Below are positions 1 through 9,382 of a stretch of DNA of 58,216 nucleotides, one piece after another. This stretch comes from Porphyromonas uenonis 60-3 (lineage in GTDB: Bacteria > Bacteroidota > Bacteroidia > Bacteroidales > Porphyromonadaceae), in assembly GCF_000174775.1 (NCBI RefSeq), contig NZ_ACLR01000124.1, positions 1-58,216 on the forward strand, given 5' to 3'. The translations under genes and the position numbers were made by a program. Below the pieces are notes generated by a model, which ran no database searches, had not been told where the DNA came from, and saw nothing but the letters and a program-made list of their open reading frames with translations. Every line of letters starts with the position of its first letter. Within the stretch, counting starts at the first letter, position 1.

Positions 1-1153
1 CAGGTACGAGGGAGACATATTTATTCGACTCTGCGAGGGCTCTTCGGAGATTGCCATCCTCTGAGAGCATCTGCGCTTTGGTATAAATGTAGGTGTAGTC
101 TGTAGGGTCTAGCGAGATAGCCTCATCGATATACTTGAGGGCAGAGCTGTAGTCACCTATCCCCTGATAGGCAGTCGCTATGTGGCTGGCTACGACATCG
201 TCTAGCTCTTGTCGCTCTGTGACTTGCTGGTAGTACTCCAGCGCACCCTTGTTGTCTCCGATGTTTTGATGTGCCAAACCGATAAGGAAGAGGTACTCTC
301 CCGTTTTGCTCACTGACTCCAGAGCCTTGAGCTTAGATTCGAGGGTAGGCATCGCCTGAGCTGCGATGACATTGAGTAGGGAATAGGTGTCTTCGTCTGC
401 CAGGCTGTTTGCAATGGTATAGATAATGTCATCCATCGCCTCATCGTAGTGCTCTAGCTTGACGTTGCTACCAGCTCTCAGATAGTAGAGAAAGCCTTCG
501 TTAGGTTCGAGCTTGATAGCGTCGTTTAGGTTCTGTATGGCATCCTCATACTTCTCTTGTAGTATCGCAAGCGTAGCCAATCCAGTATAGCCAGTTGCGT
601 CTTTAGGAGCTAGCGAAATAAACTTACGCAGGTCCACCTCTGCGAGTTCGTACTGCTCCATATTCATATAGAGACCACCACGCTTTAAGTATAGAGCAGA
701 CGTGTCGGGAGCATCCTTGATAGCAGAGTGCAGGTCCATAAGTGCCTTGACACCATCCTCGAGGTCTGTATAGATATCAGAGCGGAGGCTGTAGACCATA
801 GCCCTACGTGCAGGCTTCGCCTGTAGGAGGGTGATCGCCTTGGTTGCAGCCTCTAGCGCTTGCTCGGACTTGCCCTGCATACGGTAAATGGTGGCGACGT
901 AAGCCCAAGCGACACCATTGTTAGGTTCGCTCTGGAGTGCCTTCTGGACGTTCTCGAGGAATGCTGTCTGATTCTCAGGGTTAGGCATGATAGTCTCTAG
1001 GGCATCCTGGAGGTCGGGTGAGAATGTGTCAAACGTTCGCTCCAGGGTGGGTAGGTCTTGTGCAGAGAGGTCTGTCGTGTCCTGCACCTGAGCGGACAGC
1101 GTAGTGGCTAAGCAGAGGAGGCTTAGCAGTAGAGCCATGATTCGCTTCATCAT
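1..1153 (-). CDS. TPR-repeat secreted protein, 3' end cut by window
   Basis: The reading frame is open on the minus strand from an ATG pair at 1153/1150 to the window edge, so at least 384 residues are present and the C-terminus is missing. The N-terminus (MMKRIMALLLSLLCLATTLS then AQ) is a typical signal peptide with an AxA-like cleavage site. The rest is a chain of helical TPR-like repeats, for example GVAWAYVATIYRMQGKSEQA, DTSALYLKRGGLYMNMEQYE and GASEYYQQ-type segments, with the usual W/Y-G-Y-A-P spacing. TPR arrays are protein-binding scaffolds, and a secreted one in this group acts in the periplasm or at the envelope. The partner is unknown. A TACATTTG -7 box lies 28 bases upstream and supports this start. 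The next gene on the same strand is about 780 bases further upstream, so it is probably transcribed alone. Confidence 0.85.
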   Translation of the reverse strand, partial: MMKRIMALLLSLLCLATTLSAQVQDTTDLSAQDLPTLERTFDTFSPDLQDALETIMPNPENQTAFLENVQKALQSEPNNGVAWAYVATIYRMQGKSEQALEAATKAITLLQAKPARRAMVYSLRSDIYTDLEDGVKALMDLHSAIKDAPDTSALYLKRGGLYMNMEQYELAEVDLRKFISLAPKDATGYTGLATLAILQEKYEDAIQNLNDAIKLEPNEGFLYYLRAGSNVKLEHYDEAMDDIIYTIANSLADEDTYSLLNVIAAQAMPTLESKLKALESVSKTGEYLFLIGLAHQNIGDNKGALEYYQQVTERQELDDVVASHIATAYQGIGDYSSALKYIDEAISLDPTDYTYIYTKAQMLSEDGNLRRALAESNKYVSLVP

Positions 1154-1180
1154 ATTGAGTAAGTTGCTGGTTTGTTGCTA

Positions 1181-1188
1181 CAAATGTA
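1181..1188 (-). promoter_or_regulatory. -7 promoter box for the TPR gene
   Basis: TACATTTG on the minus strand matches the Bacteroidetes -7 consensus TAnnTTTG and lies 28 bases before the ATG. It sits inside a perfect 6-2-6 dyad (GCTACA aa TGTAGC, 1179-1192), which could be an operator. No good -33 TTG is visible about 20 bases upstream. Confidence 0.5.
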
Positions 1189-1347
1189 GCTAATTCTCCC
1201 GAAAGGGGATCAGTCCTGGAAGCTAGGATAGCTCTACCGTACATTTCACCCACTATTCCAATCCATTGCTGGTCAGTAAAAGGCTTTTGAGGGGGGATTG
1301 AGTAGATTGTCCTGAAGAAGTGAACTAACTATCAGTACCACTTGGGT

Positions 1348-1446
1348 GAAACTAAAGTTTCATACCCCATGGCACAAAAGTTTCATACGGGAGAAACTAA
1401 AGTTTCATACGGGAGAAACTAGAGTTTCATACGAAGGAAACTGTAG
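1348..1446. repeat. Tandem 22-base repeat array, family A, copy 1
   Basis: Four to five imperfect 22-base units follow each other without spacers. Each contains the inverted repeat GAAACTnnAGTTTC followed by CATACGGGA. Two middle units are almost identical; the outer ones are degenerate. The same family recurs, inverted, at 48247-48335. There is no coding potential of note. Confidence 0.85.
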
Positions 1447-1475
1447 ATTGGTCGAAATCGAGTAGTCGGGAAGTG

Positions 1476-1626
1476 TTGCTTTCCGATAAAAGGTTTCAAC
1501 GGGAGAAGAGTCTCTTGCTCAAAAGGAGGTGGGAGGGCTTGGCAATCAAAAATAGAAAGCTCAACCGCTTCAATTCTACGGTTGAGCCCCCTTGATGTGC
1601 CCTCTCAGACTTTTATCGGACAGCAA
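1476..1626. repeat. 151-base segment bounded by 17-base inverted repeats
   Basis: TTGCTTTCCGATAAAAG (1476-1492) is the inverted complement of 1610-1626 with one mismatch. The segment between holds a terminator-like hairpin (1560-1586) and no ORF of note. This is the layout of a miniature inverted-repeat element, but no target-site duplication is visible next to the arms. A large RNA or DNA stem is an equally good reading. Confidence 0.5.
1544..1586 (-). terminator. Rho-independent terminator on the minus strand
   Basis: An 8-base perfect stem, CTCAACCG/CGGTTGAG (1560-1567 with 1579-1586), is followed on the minus strand by a T-rich run CTTTCTATTTTT. It would stop transcription coming from the OmpA/TPR lipoprotein gene, about 340 bases downstream of its stop, or from a separate small transcript. 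Confidence 0.6.
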
Positions 1627-1672
1627 TAATTCCAATCTCTCCCGATGGCATTGAGGTCGTCGCAGATAACGA

Positions 1673-1888
1673 GAGACTGTTGCAACAGTCAACAGTCTCA
1701 CAATCTTGCAAGCAAGATTGTCCTGACTTTGCAGAAAGGATGAAGCGCAAGGCGCTGAGAGTGAGGTCTGAAGGGAGCATACCTCCGTATGTGACCGAAG
1801 CCGAATCCCGAAAGCAACACAGCGATTCGCCTTTATGCAACAGTATCAACGAGAGAGGAGCCATCTGCCTAGGCGGATAGCTCCTCTC
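1673..1888. other. Intergenic run of five hairpins, candidate structured RNA
   Basis: Five inverted repeats are packed into 216 bases: GACTGTTGCAACAGTC (1675-1690), ACAATCTTGC/GCAAGATTGT (1700-1721), AGCGC/GCGCT (1744-1756), AGCATAC/GTATGT (1776-1792), and a long stem GAGAGGAGC...GCTCCTCTC with an inner 8-pair stem (1853-1888). Short ORFs exist on both strands here but have no recognisable product. The block sits between the stop of the OmpA/TPR gene and a minus-strand terminator, so it could be a long 3' UTR, a small RNA or a dispersed intergenic repeat. Confidence 0.45.
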
Positions 1889-1929
1889 GTGTGTTGGGGG
1901 TGACGCTCTGCTACGTCACTGCCGTTGTG

Positions 1930-3618
1930 TTACTTGACCAGAGCGACGAACTCGGGTGTCTGGCTGAAAGCTGCGAACTCGAGGTCACGCTGTGCACGCT
2001 GTGCGTAGCTGCGATCCAGTGCGATAGCTGCGCGAAGGTTGCTGACGAGCGCCTGTAGATCGTTGGTACGAGCTGCGACGACTGCCTTGAGGTAAGCGGT
2101 CTCGCCATTGGGCTGTGCGATAGCAGCGAGGGTGCGTGTGGCATCTGCGTACTGCCCCTGCATGATCTGAGCGATGGCTAGCGTATTCGATGGCGTATTG
2201 CCAAAGGATCGGATAGCGTCTGCATACTTGCCCTCGTGCATCTGTAGGAGACCGATGCCCTGACCAGCCTCGGGTACCTCTACGGCACTACCCATGAGGC
2301 GCTGAGCCTCTGCTAGGTTGCCACGGTCGAGAGCGAGGAGCGCTTCGTTCATATTAGAAGCCGCGTTGGGCTGGATCTTCTGAGCCTTTGCGAAGTAGCT
2401 TGCAGCCTGCTCGTAGTTGCCCTGAGCGAGGTAGAGCGTACCGATGTTGTTGTAAGCACGGTAGTCCTTTGGATAGAGCTGTACAGCCTGCTGGTAAGCA
2501 TTCATCTGATCCTTAGCGTTGTCATAAAGTGTAGCGGTGTAGAGGATCTCCTCGATGGTGAGGCGACCTGGGCGCTGTGCCATAAACATCTTGAGCTCGT
2601 CATCGCTCTTGCCGATGATGCGTACATTGGCATTGAGGCGTGAGCGACGTAGCTCGGGGAGGATCTCGTCGGCTAGCTGTGTGAAGACGTGCGAGAGGTT
2701 GCGTATCTCACGCTCACGATCCTCGGGATCGGGATACATAGAGAGGACGCGCAGGACTAGCTCCTTGTCTTGTATCTTGCTTGCCTCTAGAAGCTTCTGG
2801 AATCCATCCCAGTCCTCAGCTGTGTAGTGGGCATTGACCTCGATCTTCTTCTTGCCTAGCTGGCGCGCTACGACACGAGAGGTGTTGCGCTCACGCTGTG
2901 CCGAGAGACGCTCGTTGAAGTCCTGAGCGCCATCGGGAGAGGCGTAGGCCTGGATCTCAATGTCTACCTCCTGGTTAGGCACCTGGTAAGCGTTGTCAAC
3001 GACATCTTGCCAGTCCTTGACCTCACGCTTGTTGAGCTCAGCTGCACGTACCTCAGCACGGTTGATGAGGAACTTGAGGTCGGCTGTGTACTGCTCCTTG
3101 ATAACTCTCTGGAATGCGTCACGAGCAAGAGCTGGCGTGATATCGCTAATGCTGGCTAGGTCAGCAGTCATGATGGTACCACGAGCTACCTTGACAGCGG
3201 GGAGGTTGACTTTCTTGCCCTTGATTGTAGCAGCAAAGGTAAGGTAGAGGTCACTCTGCTCCATACCAGGCTTGTAGTCAAAGGTAAAGGGTATGATGAC
3301 GCTACCACCACGCTCGTAAGAGATGGTCTGGTAGTTGTCACGTACGTTCTCACCCTGTATGGTGACGGTCTGTCCCGTCACGCTGGTGCCGTTGTAGCGT
3401 AGCTCGGGAGTTACATTGACGATAGCACGCTTGTGGCACCACTTAGCTGGGATCGTCAGACGAACTTGTCCAGGTATTTGCGTACCCACGAGTGTCAGGG
3501 GCGTGGGATCTACCTGAGCAGCAGAGCCATCGAGAGGCTTGAGTCTGCAAGCACACGAAGAGACCAAGACCGCTAGCAGTAGGGCGGTGGTGATCTTTAG
3601 TAAGTTTCGATAAGTCAT
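1930..3618 (-). CDS. OmpA-like/TPR outer-membrane lipoprotein
   Basis: 562 residues. The N-terminus is a lipoprotein signal (LLAVLVSSC, lipid-carrying Cys22), so it is probably anchored in the outer membrane. Residues ~30-170 form a beta-rich region. A segment around 215-260 (AYASPDGAQDFNERLSAQRE) looks like the peptidoglycan-binding OmpA C-domain signature, in which a short strand is followed by NxxLSxxRA-type helix residues. Residues ~345-560 are TPR repeats (YNNIGTLYLAQGNYEQAASY, AIRSFGNTPSNTLAIAQIMQ). The arrangement recalls a 61-kDa immunoreactive antigen annotated in P. gingivalis, an identity not verified here. It is the last gene of a leftward block and starts 24 bases after the YfhO gene's stop, so the two are probably co-transcribed. 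Confidence 0.8.
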   Translation of the reverse strand: MTYRNLLKITTALLLAVLVSSCACRLKPLDGSAAQVDPTPLTLVGTQIPGQVRLTIPAKWCHKRAIVNVTPELRYNGTSVTGQTVTIQGENVRDNYQTISYERGGSVIIPFTFDYKPGMEQSDLYLTFAATIKGKKVNLPAVKVARGTIMTADLASISDITPALARDAFQRVIKEQYTADLKFLINRAEVRAAELNKREVKDWQDVVDNAYQVPNQEVDIEIQAYASPDGAQDFNERLSAQRERNTSRVVARQLGKKKIEVNAHYTAEDWDGFQKLLEASKIQDKELVLRVLSMYPDPEDREREIRNLSHVFTQLADEILPELRRSRLNANVRIIGKSDDELKMFMAQRPGRLTIEEILYTATLYDNAKDQMNAYQQAVQLYPKDYRAYNNIGTLYLAQGNYEQAASYFAKAQKIQPNAASNMNEALLALDRGNLAEAQRLMGSAVEVPEAGQGIGLLQMHEGKYADAIRSFGNTPSNTLAIAQIMQGQYADATRTLAAIAQPNGETAYLKAVVAARTNDLQALVSNLRAAIALDRSYAQRAQRDLEFAAFSQTPEFVALVK

Positions 3619-3642
3619 AGTTTGATCTATATATAAAGGTAA

Positions 3643-6135
3643 TTATTTCGTTTGTGAGTCTGTGGGGGCTTTCTTGCCTTTTCCCAAAGACCTGATGCGC
3701 CACACGATGGAGCCGATGAGCGCTAGAAGGATTAGGGCCAAAGCTGTGAAGGCTATGCTCTCGGTCACGGTTATGGAGCGTGGCGCAAAGGTGAGCGTGA
3801 GCTGGTACTTGCCTGCGGGCAGTGAGACGGCTCGCAACACGTAGTTAGCCCGTGCGATAGGTATCTCCTTGCCATCTATGGTGGCGTGCCAGCCGTGCGG
3901 GTAGTAGATGTCTGATAGGATGGCGATGCCAGGAGCCTCGGCCGATACGTTGTAGACTACCTGTCGTGGGGTGTACTTGGTGACGGTGATGCTACGCTGA
4001 GCGGTGCTGTTGGGTAGCATGAGTGGCTGTGGTAGCTCTTCGCCAAAGCGGAGATCGACGACTCCGACGTGTCGTAGATCTGCCGTGGTGAGTGCCTCCA
4101 TCTCCTCATTAGCATTAGCGACCCAGCGAAGGCTATCGACAAACCACGCTGCTCCGAAGGCATCTGGATTGGTCATCGCCATAGGTGCTTTGGTCTCAGG
4201 GTTGGGGACGATGAAGTACTTCGTATTGAGCATATCGTAGACCTGCTTATTGCCTGTAGAGAGCTGGTAAGTGATCAGGTCTTGATAGCGCTGTAGCTTG
4301 GCGGCGTGATAACCGCCCACGCTGTGGTGCCAGCGAGAGGTGGTGGCATCGTTGAAGCTATTGACCGTACGATTGAAGACACGATAACCGAGGCTTTTGT
4401 CCTGAAGGATCGCTCGGTCAGCCTCCGTCATAGGAGCTGCCTGCTGCTGTACCAGTTGTGGAGCGATGAAGTCGTCATCGGCTAGGTAACGCTTGTCTAC
4501 CTGCCACAGGTCTATGAGTGTCAGTCCGACGAGGATGCAGCAGAGCCACTGAGTCTTGAGATAGCCCTTGGCAAAGAGCCATAGGGGCACTGCACTCAGC
4601 ACGATAAAGAGCAAGCTGCGCCATATGTCTGCTCGGAAGATGTCCATACGTATCGTCTTGAGCTGATCTTGTAGCGTCAGGTAGCGAGGGTCTTGTGTGG
4701 CTAGCTCGGCAAACATGCTCTTCTCTTGCTGGGATAGGAAGCCGAAGAAGAGATCTGGCAGAAGAGCGAAGAGAAGTAAGAGCAGAACTGGCACTCCGCC
4801 TGCTATCCAGACGCTTTTGCTACGTAGGAGCTGAGGCTCCTTGATGAGCTGCACGAGAGCCAGTACGGCTAGCGTTGGGATCGTTAGCTCTGCGATGACT
4901 AGAATCGAGGAGACCGCTCGGAACTTGTCGTACATTGGCATCCAATCGATGAAGAGATTGGTCAACGGCATGAAGTTTTTACCCCATGCGAGCAGTATCG
5001 AGAGGATCGTAGCGATGAGTAGTCCCCACTTGATCGGACCCTTGACGACGACACAGCCGATGATGAAGAGGATACAGACGAAAGCACCCACATAGACGGG
5101 ACCCGAGGTGAAGGGTTGGTCACCCCAGTAAGCGTTCATCTGTCCCAGCATCTGCTGGTACTCGTAGGGAGCCTTGGCGAGTTGCTTGGCGTGCCCCTTG
5201 GCTATAGGCTCGGTTGCACCGCCCTTCGTATTGGGTACGAGGAGCGTCCAGGTCTCCCCGATGCCGTAGCTCCACTGGGTGATGTACTCTTTGGAGAGTC
5301 CCTTGCTATTGACCTCAGCTTCCGCTTGTTCGGGAGCATGTGGCGGAGCGATCGTTAGCTCACTGCCACCACGCATCGTCTCCTGAGCGTACTGGTAAGT
5401 GTGGTAGAGGTTGGTCCCATTGACTGCGATGGCGAGGAGCCCTGCGAGGATAAGTACACCTGTAGACTTGAGGAAGCCCACAACCTGTCGCTCTCTAATC
5501 GCCTGCACCAAGAAGGCGATGACTAGGATGCCCATGAGGAGTGCGAAGTAGTAAGTCATCTGCACATGGTTTGCCAAGAGCTGTAGCGCCATAAAGAAGG
5601 CAAAGAGCGCACCTCCCCAGAGGCGTTCGCCACGGTAGCACCAGACGAGTCCAGCGATCGTGGGGGGCACGAAGCAGAGTGCGGTCAACTTCCAAATGTG
5701 CCCCGCATGAATGAGGATGATGAAGTAGCTTGACAAGGCCCACATCACCGCTCCCAGTACGGAGGGCAGAGGATCGACCTTGAGCGAGCGCATGAAGATG
5801 TAGAAGCCCACAAGTAGCGCAAAGATTAGCCACGGATAGGTGCCAAGAATGCTCAGTGGCTTACGAAGCGTCAGCACATCTTGCAAGTATTGCAGAGGCT
5901 TGGTCGAGGGATAGGAGGGACTGATCTGATACATTGGCATCCCGCCAAAGAGCGAGTTGGTCCAGTAGGAAGTCTCGTCGCTAGCCTGCACGTCAGAGCC
6001 ATTGCCTGAGACGCCCGCCACGTCCGCCTGAAAGAGCGTCCTCCCCTCAAAGTGTGCTGGCGCAAAGTAACCAAGCGCTACAATCAAGAAGAAGCCGAAG
6101 ATGAGCAAGATGCGTTGCCAAGGAATCTGTTTCAT
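3643..6135 (-). CDS. YfhO-family polytopic membrane protein
   Basis: 830 residues from the ATG at 6135 (MKQIPWQRILLIFGFFLIVA). A longer frame back to 6228 would overlap the glycosyltransferase by 65 bases and adds a Ser/Ala-rich stretch without a membrane segment, so the internal start is preferred. Roughly a dozen hydrophobic segments are spread over residues 1-550 and a last one lies near the C-terminus. Between them is a soluble region (~560-790) ending in a beta-sandwich-like stretch with YYPHGWHATIDGKE, a motif typical of YfhO proteins. The family resembles membrane glycosyltransferases of the GT-C fold and is linked to sugar decoration of cell-wall or surface polymers in Gram-positives; its role in Bacteroidetes is not established. 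It lies 28 bases after a GT2 gene, which fits a role in envelope glycans. Confidence 0.85.
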   Translation of the reverse strand: MKQIPWQRILLIFGFFLIVALGYFAPAHFEGRTLFQADVAGVSGNGSDVQASDETSYWTNSLFGGMPMYQISPSYPSTKPLQYLQDVLTLRKPLSILGTYPWLIFALLVGFYIFMRSLKVDPLPSVLGAVMWALSSYFIILIHAGHIWKLTALCFVPPTIAGLVWCYRGERLWGGALFAFFMALQLLANHVQMTYYFALLMGILVIAFLVQAIRERQVVGFLKSTGVLILAGLLAIAVNGTNLYHTYQYAQETMRGGSELTIAPPHAPEQAEAEVNSKGLSKEYITQWSYGIGETWTLLVPNTKGGATEPIAKGHAKQLAKAPYEYQQMLGQMNAYWGDQPFTSGPVYVGAFVCILFIIGCVVVKGPIKWGLLIATILSILLAWGKNFMPLTNLFIDWMPMYDKFRAVSSILVIAELTIPTLAVLALVQLIKEPQLLRSKSVWIAGGVPVLLLLLFALLPDLFFGFLSQQEKSMFAELATQDPRYLTLQDQLKTIRMDIFRADIWRSLLFIVLSAVPLWLFAKGYLKTQWLCCILVGLTLIDLWQVDKRYLADDDFIAPQLVQQQAAPMTEADRAILQDKSLGYRVFNRTVNSFNDATTSRWHHSVGGYHAAKLQRYQDLITYQLSTGNKQVYDMLNTKYFIVPNPETKAPMAMTNPDAFGAAWFVDSLRWVANANEEMEALTTADLRHVGVVDLRFGEELPQPLMLPNSTAQRSITVTKYTPRQVVYNVSAEAPGIAILSDIYYPHGWHATIDGKEIPIARANYVLRAVSLPAGKYQLTLTFAPRSITVTESIAFTALALILLALIGSIVWRIRSLGKGKKAPTDSQTK

Positions 6136-6163
6136 AAGATAACTCAGAGATAGAGTTTGAGGA

Positions 6164-7129
6164 TTAAGCTTTGCACCGTTTGAACCGCTGGCTGAGGTAG
6201 CCGATGCCATAGCCCGAAAGCTGGACAAAAGAGGCTACGACAGCTCGCCAAGCGACCGCCACTGAGTGCGTGCGACAGGATGCGTCTGCAAAGATAGTCA
6301 CAATAAAGAGTACATGGTAGAGCCAAAACCATGGGCACCACACCGCAAGTAGCGTGAATAGTAGCGTTGTCACGACAAAGAGCGTGGGGAGTAAGTAGGT
6401 CAAGCGCATTGATCCTGGGTGTCTTCGTGAGAGCTCCACACGAGCTGTGCCGGAGTGCCACACTTGTCGGTAAAACTTACGCAAGTCCACGCGACGCTTG
6501 TGATAGAGCACCGCCTCGGGAAGGAGAGCGACCCGACTGTTCGCCTCGTAGAGACGCATGCTAAAGTCAATATCCTCGCCATAGCGCATCGTTTCGTCAA
6601 AGCCTCCCAACGATTCAAAGAGATCCTTCCGACAACCCAAATTGAAGGTGCGTGGGTAGAACCGCTTTGTCAGTCGCTTGCTCCCGCCTCGTATGCCGCC
6701 CGTCGTGAGGGGCGAGGTCATCGCATAGTTGATCGCCCGCTGCCACATGCCGAAGGAGCCGTCTTGCAGAGAAGGAGCCGCATCGGGCCCGCCCCACGCA
6801 TCGCACTCGTCCGCAACGATCGCCTGAGATACATTATATAGGTAGTCAGGCGGTAGCACCACGTCCGAATCAAGGATGATCACCCAGTCGCCCGTAGCGT
6901 GGCGCACACCTATGTTGCGCGCCTTGGATGGTCCCCCGTTGGGAACCACCTCATAGTGTATGCTCATCTGGTCACGATAGCGATCCACAACCGTAGCGCA
7001 AGGCACCGAGCTCCCATCCTCCACGATAACGACTTCGTAGGACGGGGGCGTCTGTTGCTGAGCGAGCGAGTGTAGTAGCTCCTCAATCTCGTCAGGGCGG
7101 TTGTAGACAGGGATAATGAGCGAAAGCAT
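6164..7129 (-). CDS. Family 2 glycosyltransferase with C-terminal membrane segments
   Basis: 321 residues. The start MLSLIIPVYNRPDEIEELLH is the classic GT-A/GT2 nucleotide-sugar-binding strand. IVEDGSS (~36) and the metal-binding ILDSDVVLPPDYL (~90-102) follow, and a GYGEDIDFSMRLYE-like acceptor/base motif appears as RYGEDIDFSMRLYEA near 185. Two hydrophobic segments near 250-275 suggest membrane attachment facing the cytoplasm. It transfers a sugar from a nucleotide donor to an unknown acceptor. It lies 26 bases downstream of cysS and 28 bases upstream of the YfhO gene on the same strand; a shared envelope-glycan role with YfhO is inferred from this adjacency only. Confidence 0.9.
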   Translation of the reverse strand: MLSLIIPVYNRPDEIEELLHSLAQQQTPPSYEVVIVEDGSSVPCATVVDRYRDQMSIHYEVVPNGGPSKARNIGVRHATGDWVIILDSDVVLPPDYLYNVSQAIVADECDAWGGPDAAPSLQDGSFGMWQRAINYAMTSPLTTGGIRGGSKRLTKRFYPRTFNLGCRKDLFESLGGFDETMRYGEDIDFSMRLYEANSRVALLPEAVLYHKRRVDLRKFYRQVWHSGTARVELSRRHPGSMRLTYLLPTLFVVTTLLFTLLAVWCPWFWLYHVLFIVTIFADASCRTHSVAVAWRAVVASFVQLSGYGIGYLSQRFKRCKA

Positions 7130-7155
7130 TAGGACCTAGTTTGGGTCAAAGCGTC

Positions 7156-8634
7156 TTACAGTACCTTCCACTCGGCGCCGCTCTTGGTATCTTGGATTTC
7201 AAAGCCCAAAGCGGTCAGTTTGTCTCGTATCAGGTCACTGGTCTCCCAGTCCTTGCTTGCCTTAGCCTTGGAGCGAATGTCTAGAAGTAGATCAACGGCT
7301 CCAGCGAAAGCCTCTTGTTGGCTGCCGCTCAGATCGGAAGCCTCTGTAGCCGACTGCATACCGAGTATGTCGTGCAGGTAGAGATCGTAGGTCTTGCGTA
7401 GCTCCTCTAGTTGCTCGCTCGTGATCTGCTCGTGTCCGTCGTGGATCGAGTTAATGAGACGAGCCGCATCAAAGAGCGCAGCAATCACCATCGGCGTGTT
7501 GATATCGTCATCCATCGCCTCCTTGCAACGCTCCGCCAAATCAATCTTCTCGATCGTTGAGGTAGCCGATGGCTTGAGCGACTGAAGCTTAGCGTCAGCG
7601 TCCATGAGGCGTTGGTACCCCTTCTCGGCAGCTTGCAGAGCACTATTGCTAAAGTCCACCGTGCCACGGTAGTGTGCACTCAGGACGAAGAAGCGAATGG
7701 TCATCGGTGCATAAGCTTGCTCGAGTGCAGGGTGGTTGCCCGTGAAGAACTCCTCCAGGGTGATAAAGTTGCCCGCACTCTTTGCCATCTTCTTGCCATC
7801 CACCGTGATCATATTGTTGTGCATCCAGTACTTGACCATCGGTTCTCCTTGCGAAGCGACCGCCTGTGCTATCTCGCACTCGTGATGCGGGAAAGTCAAG
7901 TCCAGTCCACCGCCATGGATGTCGAAGTGAGCGCCCAAGTACTTACGTCCCATGGCGGTACACTCGCAGTGCCACCCAGGGAAGCCCTCACTCCAAGGCG
8001 AAGGCCAGCGCATAATGTGGCTAGGCTGCGCCTTCTTCCAGAGAGCGAAGTCCAGCGGGTTGTGCTTCTCGTCCTGCCCGTCCAGCTCGCGCGTGTTGGA
8101 GATCATGTCCTCCACATTGCGTCCGCTCAAGATGCCGTAAGGGTGGTCAGCGTGGTACTTGAGCACGTCAAAGTAGACGCTCCCCTCGCTCACATAGGCG
8201 TAGCCCGCATCAAGAATCTGCTGTACTAGCTGAATCTGCTCGATGATATGTCCCGAGGCAAGTGGCTCGATCGAAGGTGGTAGCACATTGAGCAGGCGCA
8301 GACTATCGTGGTAGCGGTTGAGGTAGTAGTAAGCCACCTCCATCGGCTCGAGCTGCTCGAGCTTAGCCTTCTTAGCTATTTTGTCCTCTCCATCATCTGC
8401 ATCATGCTCCAGGTGCCCCACGTCGGTCACATTGCGTACGTAGCGCACCTTGTAACCGAGGTGCTTGAGGTAGCGGAAGAGAATGTCAAACGTAATCGCC
8501 GAGCGAGCATGCCCTAGATGCGGATCCCCATAAACGGTCGGTCCGCAAACGTAGAGCCCCACATGTGGCGGGGCAATTGGCTCAAAGGGCACTTTAGCCC
8601 TCTCCAGCGTGTTGTAGATGTATAGTTGGCTCAT
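7156..8634 (-). CDS. cysS: Cysteinyl-tRNA synthetase
   Basis: 492 residues, full length for the family. It charges tRNA-Cys with cysteine in the cytoplasm. Class I signatures are present: Cys30 in [18 protein letters not shown] (zinc ligand and HIGH motif, HLGH), WHCECTAMG near 225 and HHECE near 250 (further zinc ligands), and KKMAKSAGN near 283 (KMSKS loop). A C-terminal helical anticodon-binding region ends the protein. It lies 22 bases after the phosphopantetheinyl transferase stop. A TATCTTTG box inside the 3' end of that gene may provide an additional promoter. Confidence 0.97.
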   Translation of the reverse strand: MSQLYIYNTLERAKVPFEPIAPPHVGLYVCGPTVYGDPHLGHARSAITFDILFRYLKHLGYKVRYVRNVTDVGHLEHDADDGEDKIAKKAKLEQLEPMEVAYYYLNRYHDSLRLLNVLPPSIEPLASGHIIEQIQLVQQILDAGYAYVSEGSVYFDVLKYHADHPYGILSGRNVEDMISNTRELDGQDEKHNPLDFALWKKAQPSHIMRWPSPWSEGFPGWHCECTAMGRKYLGAHFDIHGGGLDLTFPHHECEIAQAVASQGEPMVKYWMHNNMITVDGKKMAKSAGNFITLEEFFTGNHPALEQAYAPMTIRFFVLSAHYRGTVDFSNSALQAAEKGYQRLMDADAKLQSLKPSATSTIEKIDLAERCKEAMDDDINTPMVIAALFDAARLINSIHDGHEQITSEQLEELRKTYDLYLHDILGMQSATEASDLSGSQQEAFAGAVDLLLDIRSKAKASKDWETSDLIRDKLTALGFEIQDTKSGAEWKVL

Positions 8635-8656
8635 AGGTCTTTTTATAGTCCAAAGG

Positions 8657-9382
8657 TCATAGCACCGTGCAGATACACCAATGCTTTCGCAAAGATAAGG
8701 ATTTTAGAGATACCGTGTCTCGGGTGTGGGGCTTAACTTTCAAAAGCTCCCGCCATAGCTTGAACGTAGGTGAGGTGGTAGGGCGCAGTCGTGATGCTAC
8801 GAAGGAGGTAGCCCGTGAGAAGGGTAGGGTGGTCGTCCCCCTGTCGGCATAGACGGTGTAGCGGGCGAAGGAGTTGCTCTCCACGTCACAAGAGAGAGAA
8901 GCTTCGGGCGGAGAGACGGTATAGTTGGTCGCTAGGTGGCGCTTGACCTGTAGCGGGTAAGCTTTGTAGGCTGCTTCCTTGAGGCACCACACGGTGTAGA
9001 GCCATTCGTTCGCTTCGCTTGTCGTAAGATCTCGATAGTAAGCCAGTTCTGTCGGAGACATGAATCTCGGAGCGACTTGTGGCAACTTATCACTAGCCAC
9101 CTGAATATCAATGCCGACACCGTGCGCTCCCTCACTAAGGACGAGAGCCACGTAGCTCCCGCTGTGGGATATGGAGATATGGTAGTCGTGGTCAGGCGAG
9201 ACAAGGCGGGGTGCGCCAGAGGGGAGATGCGTCAGTTGCCAGACCGACTCCCTAGGAGCGATCTCGTCAAGTAGTTGCTGCGTTAATGAGCGGTAAGTAG
9301 GTAGGCTGGGCGCGATACTGGCTGGTAGCTCTGCGATGTAGAGTATGTCCCCTAGTGGGAGGGGTAGCTGAGAGTAGTTCAC
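8657..9382 (-). CDS. 4'-phosphopantetheinyl transferase, Sfp type
   Basis: 241 residues. It moves the phosphopantetheine arm of CoA onto a carrier-protein serine. The two family motifs are present: GVGIDIQ near residue 90 (Mg-binding Asp) and [13 protein letters not shown] near 130-142 (W/F-x-x-KE-A-x-x-K). [15 protein letters not shown] near 70 is the upstream conserved HS motif. The length fits the long Sfp/EntD-like class rather than the short AcpS class. Its ATG overlaps the gldE stop by four bases, suggesting translational coupling. The natural carrier protein is not in the window. Confidence 0.9.
   Translation of the reverse strand: MNYSQLPLPLGDILYIAELPASIAPSLPTYRSLTQQLLDEIAPRESVWQLTHLPSGAPRLVSPDHDYHISISHSGSYVALVLSEGAHGVGIDIQVASDKLPQVAPRFMSPTELAYYRDLTTSEANEWLYTVWCLKEAAYKAYPLQVKRHLATNYTVSPPEASLSCDVESNSFARYTVYADRGTTTLPFSRATSFVASRLRPTTSPTFKLWRELLKVKPHTRDTVSLKSLSLRKHWCICTVL
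8690..8697 (-). promoter_or_regulatory. Possible internal -7 box for cysS
   Basis: TATCTTTG on the minus strand, 56 bases before the cysS ATG and inside the last codons of the upstream gene. It matches TAnnTTTG but has no clear TTG 19-21 bases further upstream. Confidence 0.35.

Noticed and set aside
1348-1446. CRISPR array
   Set aside because: The units are contiguous with no unique spacers, and there are no cas genes nearby.
1613-1880. Short frames on both strands in the hairpin block
   Set aside because: The frames pass through several palindromes, have no promoter, and show no protein-like pattern; I keep the block as a possible RNA or repeat instead.
6136-6228. N-terminal extension of the YfhO protein
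   Set aside because: It would overlap the upstream glycosyltransferase gene and adds nothing membrane-like; the ATG at 6135 directly precedes the first membrane segment.
7612-8229. A 205-codon plus-strand frame inside cysS
   Set aside because: It overlaps a complete cysteinyl-tRNA synthetase on the other strand and has no promoter or recognisable motif.
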